From contig JAEWHR010000079.1 in NCBI GenBank assembly GCA_023387655.1, positions 1 through 25,892 of the forward strand: a stretch of DNA of 25,892 nucleotides. The letters run 5' to 3'. A program made the translations under genes and the position numbers. The stretch's first letter is position 1, and every line of letters begins with the position of its first letter. Origin of the DNA: Bacillota bacterium. GTDB lineage: Bacteria > Bacillota > Clostridia > Lachnospirales > Lachnospiraceae. The notes below the pieces were generated by a model. It had not been told where the DNA came from. It saw only the letters and a list, made by a program, of their open reading frames with translations, and did no database searches. Shown one piece after another: positions 7,344 through 13,005 of the stretch.

Positions 7344-9179
7344 CTATCTGTATGGTTTTTCTATTTTAATCTTATCCATCAAACTTACTCTGTTAAACGG
7401 TAGCATAAAATAAAATCCATCTGCTATCTCCCAAAGTTTCTCTACCAATTCATTGGCTAAGTCAGCTGCCACGAGTTCTGCCTCTTCTCTTGACATATCT
7501 TTATGGTAGCGATTTACCACCTCATCTGGAACTTCAATTCCAGCGAATTCGTTTTTAATAAAACAAGCATTCGTATAACTTACAAATGGCATGATACCAC
7601 AGAGAATTTTGGCACCAGTTCTTTCTTTTAAAAGATGAATTCGTTCAATCCCTTCGTCACTATAAATTGGTTGCGTTAAAAAGTAGGAAGCACCAGCTGC
7701 CATCTTTTTCTCCATTCGTTCAACAATCTTATCTACATTCACTCCATTGGGATTTAATGCTCCTCCATAAACAAACGGATCATTTACAAAATGTTCCTTA
7801 TTCATCTCTTGCACAAATTCCATCAGACGTATGGAATTGTAATCAAATACTCCCGAAGATAAGGTACGTCCATCCCTTGGTACAGGATCACCTGTGACTA
7901 ATAACAAATTACGAATCCCATTAATATAAGCACCAAGAAGGGCGGATCGCATTGCTATCATGTTTCTGTCACGACAGCAAAGATGTGGCATCACCTTCGT
8001 ATGAGTCTGATTCATTAATTTAATACTCATTAGAATGGAATCGATTCGACTTCTTCCTGACGGCGAATCAGCTATCGTAATCACATCAACATGTTTTAAT
8101 TCGGATAGTTTTTTTGCACATTCTAAGATTTTAGTATCCTCCGCATCAAAAGGTGGATCTAATTCTACTGCAATTACTTTCTTTCCTTCCCTTAATAGTT
8201 CGGTTACTTTCTTTCCCTTATTACTATTTAAATCAATACCTTGTAAATTATTCGTATCTAACTTAGACTCTAAATTCTTTAATACGATATCAGAAACATC
8301 CTCTAATAAAATCGGTGGATATTTATCAACAAGATTTGCTATTCCTTTTACATAAGAAGGTGTAGTTCCACAACAAGCACCAATGATAGCAGCTCCAGAA
8401 TCTAACACCTTTTCCATATTAGTAGCAAAAAAATTAGCATTATCAAGATAGATTAATCGATTCAGCATCTGCTCTGGGTATCCCGCATTTGGTGAAATCA
8501 TAAGATACTTATTCGTTGGAAGATGAAAATTACTGATTAACTTAACCATGTGGCCAGAACTAATTCCACAGTTAAATCCAACTGCATCAATCTCATTTTG
8601 AACTGCCGCCCTAGCTAATAACTTATCTGCACGAATTCCATTGCTTGTATAACCACTTTTATTAAGACAAAACTGCGTAATAACAAAAGTCGAAGGACTT
8701 TTTTCTTTAATATACACGCCTAATTCTTTGAAGTAACGATCATCTGAAAATGTTTCAAAAAGAATAGCATCGACACCCTGAGATAAAAAGACATCAATTA
8801 TTTCTTTATACTGCTCAATAATATCTTGTTCTTCATCTTGAGCGTATTCTGGTATCGGACCAATGTCTCCTGCAAGAAAAGCATCATAACCACTCTCTTT
8901 CATTGCTTCTTTTGCAATTTCACATCCTCTTTTTAATAAGTTTACCAGTTCTTCCTTGGAAATCTTTAGTGCTGGTTGATTTGCCATAAAGGTATTAGTT
9001 CGAATTAATTTTGCCCCAGCTTTTAAGTATTCTATATGAATTTGTTTGATAATTTCAGGTTCTGTTAGTAATGCATTCTCACAAACCGTATAATCGTCAT
9101 TGCGAATCTTCGCATAATAAGTTCCCATTGCACCATCGGTGACAAGTCTATGTTTCTGTAAATACTCTTGAATTCTCAT
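7344..9179 (-). CDS. yitJ: bifunctional homocysteine S-methyltransferase / 5,10-methylene-THF reductase
   Basis: This is a fusion of two one-carbon enzymes (611 residues). Residues about 1-290 are a homocysteine S-methyltransferase barrel with the zinc-binding cysteines Cys204 and Cys269/Cys270 (GACCGTTP). Residues about 315-611 are a MetF-type flavoprotein that reduces 5,10-methylene-THF to 5-methyl-THF ('VELDPPFDAED', 'LLVTGDP', 'FLTQPIYS'). The layout matches the Bacillus YitJ type. A separate MetH downstream already has a homocysteine methyltransferase domain, so the reductase half is probably the essential one here and the methyl donor used by the N-terminal half is uncertain. The ATG at 9179 is preceded by GGGGAG about 13 bases upstream, which is rather far. 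The metallophosphatase follows 14 bp later. Confidence 0.9.
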   Translation of the reverse strand: MRIQEYLQKHRLVTDGAMGTYYAKIRNDDYTVCENALLTEPEIIKQIHIEYLKAGAKLIRTNTFMANQPALKISKEELVNLLKRGCEIAKEAMKESGYDAFLAGDIGPIPEYAQDEEQDIIEQYKEIIDVFLSQGVDAILFETFSDDRYFKELGVYIKEKSPSTFVITQFCLNKSGYTSNGIRADKLLARAAVQNEIDAVGFNCGISSGHMVKLISNFHLPTNKYLMISPNAGYPEQMLNRLIYLDNANFFATNMEKVLDSGAAIIGACCGTTPSYVKGIANLVDKYPPILLEDVSDIVLKNLESKLDTNNLQGIDLNSNKGKKVTELLREGKKVIAVELDPPFDAEDTKILECAKKLSELKHVDVITIADSPSGRSRIDSILMSIKLMNQTHTKVMPHLCCRDRNMIAMRSALLGAYINGIRNLLLVTGDPVPRDGRTLSSGVFDYNSIRLMEFVQEMNKEHFVNDPFVYGGALNPNGVNVDKIVERMEKKMAAGASYFLTQPIYSDEGIERIHLLKERTGAKILCGIMPFVSYTNACFIKNEFAGIEVPDEVVNRYHKDMSREEAELVAADLANELVEKLWEIADGFYFMLPFNRVSLMDKIKIEKPYR

Positions 9180-9218
9180 ATGAATAATGTTTCTCCCCTG
9201 TTATTTTCCTTATTCTTA

Positions 9219-9247
9219 ATCATAGCAATAATTGTGGAAAATGAAAA
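9219..9247 (-). promoter_or_regulatory. candidate promoter for yitJ-type operon (extended -10)
   Basis: On the minus strand TGCTATGAT gives an extended -10 (TATGAT at 9224-9219 with TG one base upstream). A poor -35 (TTTTCA, 9247-9242) lies 17 bp before it. Transcription would start about 33 nt before the ATG at 9179. Confidence 0.4.
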
Positions 9248-9465
9248 GAAGATTTCCATAAAACTTTAAAAACTTTTTAGAAAAAAAGTCTAGACTATTT
9301 GGACGTTTTATGAGAGAATATGGAGAAAGCAAAAACGGGCCCTTAGTGGATTGATATGTTTTGTTAAATTAATAACAGACATTACCATTTTATTAATCCC
9401 ACAGAAATAGGAACTTAATCTTATGGCTTTCCTTGAAAGACACAGTGGATTTTTGTTCTATTTTT

Positions 9466-9494
9466 TTGACACTTGCATTAGGCGGTGATATCCT
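9466..9494 (+). promoter_or_regulatory. candidate distal promoter for NifU-like/GGGtGRT pair
   Basis: A perfect TTGACA (9466-9471) is followed after 17 bp by TATCCT (9489-9494). It would give a leader of about 110 nt. The -10 is a moderate match. Confidence 0.4.
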
Positions 9495-9556
9495 CATTTA
9501 GCCTACGCTAGTAAGGATAGAACAACAATCAGCAATAAGTTGTCTACAAAAAAGTT

Positions 9557-9586
9557 TTACAAATACTTTTTTGTCATGAATATAAT
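9557..9586 (+). promoter_or_regulatory. proximal promoter for NifU-like/GGGtGRT pair
   Basis: TTACAA (9557-9562) and a perfect TATAAT (9581-9586) are separated by 18 bp. The start point would fall near 9593, only about 18 nt before the ATG at 9611. This is one reason to reject the in-frame ATG at 9590, which lies upstream of that start point. Confidence 0.6.
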
Positions 9587-9610
9587 GATATGATTGAAAG
9601 GAGTCTCAAC

Positions 9611-10303
9611 ATGATTTATTCACATGAAGTAGAAAAAATGTGTCCTGTAGCACAGGGTGTTCACCATGGTGCTGCACCAATTCCTGAAGAAGCAAAATGG
9701 GTACAGAGCAAACAAGTTAGCGATATCTCCGGTTTAACACACGGTGTAGGCTGGTGTGCACCGCAGCAAGGTGCTTGTAAATTAACCCTTAATGTAAAAG
9801 AAGGTATCATTCAAGAAGCATTAATAGAGACCATTGGTTGCTCCGGTATGACTCATTCCGCTGCTATGGCATCTGAAATTCTTCCTGGACTTACTGTATT
9901 AGAAGCTTTAAATACAGACTTAGTTTGTGATGCTATCAATACTGCAATGAGAGAGTTATTCCTACAGATTGCTTACGGTAGAACTCAGAGTGCTTTTTCT
10001 GAAGGTGGTCTTCCAATCGGTGCTGGTCTTGAAGATCTCGGAAAAGGATTGAGAAGTCAGGTTGGTACTATGTATGGTACTTTAAAGAAAGGTCCTCGTT
10101 ACCTTGAGATGGCAGAAGGCTATGTAACTGGTATCGCTTTAGATGAAGATAACCAGATTATTGGTTACCAATTCGTAAGTCTTGGTAAGATGACAGACTT
10201 TATTAAAAAAGGTGATGATCCTAATACCGCATATGAGAAAGCAAAAGGTCAATACGGCCGTGTAGAAGATGCAGTTAAGATTATCGACCCAAGAGAAGAA
10301 TAG
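9611..10303 (+). CDS. NifU-like iron-sulfur scaffold-type protein (GGGtGRT partner)
   Basis: This is a 230-residue cytoplasmic protein related to the N-terminal NifU/IscU scaffold domain. Residues 47-90 align by eye with IscU: Cys56 in 'GACKLTL' corresponds to the first cluster ligand region and Cys77 in 'GCSGMTHSAAMASE' to the second. Other cysteines are Cys11, Cys49 and Cys106; the canonical third ligand (HCS) is not obvious. The C-terminal third is not IscU-like. I chose the ATG at 9611 because GAAAGGAG precedes it by 7 bases; an in-frame ATG at 9590 lies between the -10 and the expected transcript start. The GGGtGRT gene follows 19 bp later and the pair is probably one transcript. The role as an iron-sulfur scaffold is inferred from the fold only; no cysteine desulfurase gene is adjacent. 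Confidence 0.8.
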   Translation: MIYSHEVEKMCPVAQGVHHGAAPIPEEAKWVQSKQVSDISGLTHGVGWCAPQQGACKLTLNVKEGIIQEALIETIGCSGMTHSAAMASEILPGLTVLEALNTDLVCDAINTAMRELFLQIAYGRTQSAFSEGGLPIGAGLEDLGKGLRSQVGTMYGTLKKGPRYLEMAEGYVTGIALDEDNQIIGYQFVSLGKMTDFIKKGDDPNTAYEKAKGQYGRVEDAVKIIDPREE

Positions 10304-10322
10304 AAAAGGAGGATACATAGCG

Positions 10323-11333
10323 ATGGCTTTATTTGAATCATATGAAAGAAGAATAGATAAAATTAATGCTGTGCTTAACAGCTACGGAATTGCTTCCATT
10401 GAAGAAGCTGAAAAGATTACAAAAGATGCCGGCCTCGATGTTTACGAGCAAGTAAAAGGTATCCAACCAATTTGTTTTGAAAATGCTTGCTGGGCTTACA
10501 TTGTAGGTGCTGCAATTGCTATTAAGAAAGGTTGTAGAAAAGCTGCTGACGCTGCTGCTGCAATCGGTGAAGGACTTCAGTCTTTCTGTATCCCAGGTTC
10601 TGTTGCTGACCAGCGTAAAGTTGGTATCGGACATGGTAACCTTGGTAAGATGTTACTTGAAGAGTCTACAGAATGTTTCGCATTCTTAGCAGGTCACGAG
10701 TCTTTTGCTGCTGCAGAAGGTGCTATCGGTATTGCTATGAGCGCAAATAGAGTTCGTAAGAATCCACTTCGTGTAATCCTTAATGGTCTTGGAAAAGACG
10801 CTGCTCAAATCATCTCTCGTATCAACGGTTTTACATTCGTTGAAACTCAGATGGATTATTACACTGGAGAAGTAAAGGAATTATTCCGTAAATCCTACTC
10901 TAATGGACCTCGTGCTGCTGTTAACTGCTACGGTGCTAACGACGTTACCGAAGGTGTTGCAATCATGCACAAAGAAGGCGTTGATGTTTCCATCACTGGT
11001 AACTCAACAAACCCTACTCGTTTCCAGCACCCAGTTGCAGGTACTTACAAAAAAGAATGTCTTGAGCAAGGCAAGAAGTACTTCTCTGTAGCTTCCGGTG
11101 GTGGTACAGGTAGAACACTTCACCCAGATAACATGGCTGCTGGTCCAGCTTCTTATGGTATGACAGATACTATGGGTAGAATGCATAGCGATGCTCAGTT
11201 CGCAGGTTCTTCCTCCGTACCAGCTCACGTTGAGATGATGGGTCTTATCGGTATGGGTAACAACCCAATGGTTGGTGCTACTGTTGCTGTTGCTGTTGCA
11301 ATTCAGGAAGCTGCTGAGGCAAATCGTTTCTAA
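10323..11333 (+). CDS. GGGtGRT protein (conserved, function unknown)
   Basis: This 336-residue protein carries the motif that names the family, GGGTGRT at residues 259-265 ('ASGGGTGRTLHPD'). It is glycine- and alanine-rich, has no signal peptide, and contains several cysteines (Cys51, Cys56, Cys71, Cys89 and three later). Long Ala/Gly stretches ('AADAAAAIGEG', 'GATVAVAVAIQEAAEA') look like amphipathic helices and not membrane spans. The frame is open further upstream, but the ATG at 10323 with AAAGGAGG ten bases before it is the clear start, so the gene does not overlap its neighbour. It is paired with the NifU-like gene 19 bp upstream, a pairing also known from other Firmicutes. Codons are strongly biased to GCT, GGT, GTT and AAC, suggesting high expression. 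No biochemical function can be stated. Confidence 0.85.
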   Translation: MALFESYERRIDKINAVLNSYGIASIEEAEKITKDAGLDVYEQVKGIQPICFENACWAYIVGAAIAIKKGCRKAADAAAAIGEGLQSFCIPGSVADQRKVGIGHGNLGKMLLEESTECFAFLAGHESFAAAEGAIGIAMSANRVRKNPLRVILNGLGKDAAQIISRINGFTFVETQMDYYTGEVKELFRKSYSNGPRAAVNCYGANDVTEGVAIMHKEGVDVSITGNSTNPTRFQHPVAGTYKKECLEQGKKYFSVASGGGTGRTLHPDNMAAGPASYGMTDTMGRMHSDAQFAGSSSVPAHVEMMGLIGMGNNPMVGATVAVAVAIQEAAEANRF

Positions 11334-11417
11334 GAAACGATTGTAAGTTCTAAGGTTTGTGCAGTTTGATTTTTTTATATTAACTCACTAACTTAAAAAT
11401 GAATATTGATTCATATC

Positions 11418-11460
11418 ATTTGCCCACCGTTTACTTACCCAAAATAAACGGTGGGTAAAT
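11418..11460 (+). terminator. hairpin, probable terminator after GGGtGRT gene
   Basis: A stem of 16 pairs with one G-U runs from 11418-11433 to 11445-11460 (core CCCACCGTTTA / TAAACGGTGGG), with an 11-nt loop. It lies 85 bp after the stop codon. The T-tract behind it is weak, so it may instead stabilise the 3' end of the mRNA. Confidence 0.55.
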
Positions 11461-11500
11461 TTGTGGTAAAAAAATTGAAATCGATATATAAACTATTCAC

Positions 11501-11584
11501 CTCTTCCAGTTTGAGCCTTTCTGATTCACTCTTTTTATTTTCGCTCTTTCCAGTTTAATCTTCCCTGTTTCACTCTTTCATTTA
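11501..11584. repeat. imperfect tandem direct repeat, about 43 bp unit
   Basis: Two adjacent pyrimidine-rich copies (11501-11541 and 11544-11584) share CTCT(T)TCCAGTTT, then TTC and GTTTCACTCTTT or GATTCACTCTTT. No coding frame runs through them. The function is unknown. Confidence 0.55.
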
Positions 11585-11643
11585 ATACTTTTAAAATTAT
11601 CTAAAGTATTTTATAACATTTAAAATAATATATGAATTAGTCC

Positions 11644-11672
11644 TTGACTTATATATTCAACTATGATATCCT
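11644..11672 (+). promoter_or_regulatory. candidate promoter for cold-shock gene with long leader
   Basis: TTGACT (11644-11649), 17 bp, then TATCCT (11667-11672). The predicted start near 11679 gives a leader of about 120 nt that includes the hairpin at 11702-11760. A second AT-rich -10-like TATAAT at 11775-11780 has no proper -35 and would start transcription almost on the ribosome site. Confidence 0.45.
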
Positions 11673-11701
11673 AAAGAAGTATTTTAGATAAAGTTTTGAT
11701 T

Positions 11702-11760
11702 TCACATATTTTTGTAAGTCATTATTATATTGATGATTTACAAAAATATGTGACTTTTTT
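11702..11760 (+). terminator. long hairpin with T-tract in the cold-shock leader
   Basis: A perfect 16-bp stem (11702-11717 with 11738-11753, TCACATATTTTTGTAA) continues inward for about 7 more pairs with two G-U to a 6-nt loop. It is followed directly by a C and six T. It looks like an intrinsic terminator but sits between the only good upstream promoter and the cold-shock gene. It may be an attenuator or a temperature-responsive leader element, or simply the terminator of upstream transcription. Confidence 0.6.
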
Positions 11761-11801
11761 ATTTTTCTAGGAAATATAATTTAATTTAGGAGGTATCTTT
11801 C

Positions 11802-12002
11802 ATGAAAAAAGGTACAGTAAAATGGTTTAACTCACAAAAAGGATTTGGTTTTATTTCTGACGAACAGGGCAATGATGTATTCGTACATTTTTCTGGTCTT
11901 GCTATGGATGGATTTAAGACATTAGAAGACGGACAGGCTGTAACATTCGAAGTAACAAATGGTGCTCGTGGTTTACAGGCAGTTAATGTTTGTATCGCGT
12001 AA
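11802..12002 (+). CDS. cspA: cold-shock protein, CspA family
   Basis: This is a small single-domain (66 residues) OB-fold protein that binds single-stranded RNA and DNA, acting as an RNA chaperone. Both nucleic-acid-binding motifs are present: RNP1 'KGFGFI' (about residues 13-18) and RNP2 'VFVHF' (about 26-30). Length and sequence are normal for the family. The ribosome site AGGAGG lies 8 bases before the ATG. It is flanked by strong hairpins on both sides, so it is transcribed alone. The cspA label marks the family; paralogues usually exist and this copy cannot be told apart from them. Confidence 0.93.
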   Translation: MKKGTVKWFNSQKGFGFISDEQGNDVFVHFSGLAMDGFKTLEDGQAVTFEVTNGARGLQAVNVCIA

Positions 12003-12017
12003 ATAAAAACATTTAAT

Positions 12018-12070
12018 AAGAACGCATCGCAAAATAACTTTTTTAAGTTAGAATGCGATGCGTTCTTTCT
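12018..12070 (+). terminator. strong terminator after cold-shock gene, possibly bidirectional
   Basis: A perfect 14-bp outer stem (12018-12031 with 12054-12067, core GAACGCATCGC) encloses an inner 6-bp stem TAACTT/AAGTTA with a TTTT loop. It is followed by T-rich sequence. It lies between convergent genes and could also stop the minus-strand transcript ending at 12098. Confidence 0.85.
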
Positions 12071-12097
12071 GTTATAGGATAAAAAAAAGCTGAAAGT

Positions 12098-12889
12098 TTA
12101 GATGCTCATACATCCGTAAACCTCAATTTGACTTAGCGCTGGAAATGGAGAAGGATCCTCCGCCTTTATCAGATTGCTTAAACGCACCCAAGTAATCCTC
12201 TTCTTATCAAATGATACTACATGAGGAAGACTACTCTTTTCCAAGTCCCACTGAATTTTAGATCCATCAGAAAAACTAAGCGTCACTTGAGTCCACCAAT
12301 TATCATGGGGAAAATCAGACCTGGTATATAGTATTACCTTATCTGATTCTACTTCTCGTCCAAAATCCACTGTTATATAAGCATCATCCTGCATGTTAAT
12401 TCCCCAAGATTCATATGGCCATTCCCCATGGGAACGGTTTTCACACACCCCGTCTATCGCGTTCTTTGCCGCGAAAATTGATTCTCCCCTTGTTTCCACA
12501 TTCGCAGTTGCATGCGGATAACATTTCACATCACCATGCTGGTCATATACATTAAGCGCAAGGTTACGATATACCTTTAACTCATCTTTTCGTGCAGTTC
12601 TGGCATATAGATAATGTCTTTTTCCATAGAATGCCTTTGGAGAATAACAAATCTTCTTCTCTCCAAAAGGGATTTTAAATGAAACGTTATCCGTTATGTA
12701 TACAAAGGCTGGTCCTAATGCATCATCAAACTGAAGCACCATATGAATATTCTTTTCTGAACTTTCAAATTCGATACTGTCACCTTCTTTATATTCCTCT
12801 GTGTAAACAAGACTTATGTAATCGTTCCCTTTCTCAGCATATCGGATATTACCATTTTTATCTGTTATTTTCATCGTTAATACTGCCAT
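12098..12889 (-). CDS. discoidin (F5/8 type C)-like carbohydrate-binding protein, intracellular
   Basis: This is a 263-residue protein without signal peptide or membrane segment. Residues about 105-260 look like an F5/8 type C (CBM32-like) jelly-roll: 'AKNAIDG', 'WGINMQDDAYITVDFGREV', 'VILYTRSDFPHDNWWTQVTLSFSDG' split features, and the closing 'LSQIEVYG'. The N-terminal 100 residues are a different beta-rich part with no family I recognise. It is the last gene of the minus-strand carbohydrate arm, 116 bp after the DUF2264 gene. Such domains usually bind sugars outside the cell, so a free-standing cytoplasmic one suggests a binding or accessory role toward imported oligosaccharides, or a not yet recognised enzyme. 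The start is the ATG at 12889 with GGTGG upstream. Confidence 0.65.
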   Translation of the reverse strand: MAVLTMKITDKNGNIRYAEKGNDYISLVYTEEYKEGDSIEFESSEKNIHMVLQFDDALGPAFVYITDNVSFKIPFGEKKICYSPKAFYGKRHYLYARTARKDELKVYRNLALNVYDQHGDVKCYPHATANVETRGESIFAAKNAIDGVCENRSHGEWPYESWGINMQDDAYITVDFGREVESDKVILYTRSDFPHDNWWTQVTLSFSDGSKIQWDLEKSSLPHVVSFDKKRITWVRLSNLIKAEDPSPFPALSQIEVYGCMSI

Positions 12890-13005
12890 TATTCCACCAG
12901 TGATAACCTTCCTTAAAATTTAACAGTAATAATTTTTTCATTCCTTTGTTCGTACTGGAAGCATTTAAATTACTCCCACCATCTAACCACAAAATTTATT
13001 TTTAA

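Larger units (their letters stand above)
9180..9610. other. divergent intergenic region between yitJ-type gene and NifU-like gene
   Basis: This is a 431-bp non-coding region. It contains one candidate minus-strand promoter close to the yitJ-type gene and two candidate plus-strand promoters toward the NifU-like gene, described separately. An AGTCTAGACT palindrome lies near 9288-9297 and a GGGCCC at about 9337-9342; I assign no function to either. I found no open frame and no recognisable riboswitch (S-box, THF or cobalamin). Confidence 0.6.
11334..11801. other. intergenic region between GGGtGRT gene and cold-shock gene
   Basis: This is a 468-bp non-coding region. In order it holds a 16-bp near-perfect hairpin (probable terminator of the pair), a pyrimidine-rich tandem repeat, a candidate promoter, a second very long hairpin with a T-tract, and the ribosome site AGGAGG (11788-11793) of the cold-shock gene. 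No credible open frame was found on either strand. Confidence 0.6.

Noticed and set aside
9288..9342. AGTCTAGACT palindrome and GGGCCC as operator sites
   Set aside because: These are short palindromes expected by chance in 430 bp. They do not overlap the best promoter boxes and there is no second copy.
9590..9610. Upstream in-frame ATG for the NifU-like gene
   Set aside because: It lies between the TATAAT and the expected transcript start, and the extension contains the GAAAGGAG ribosome site of the ATG at 9611.
10269..10322. Overlapping upstream extension of the GGGtGRT gene
   Set aside because: The AAAGGAGG ribosome site lies inside it, ten bases before the ATG at 10323, and the extension would be read out of frame inside the preceding gene.
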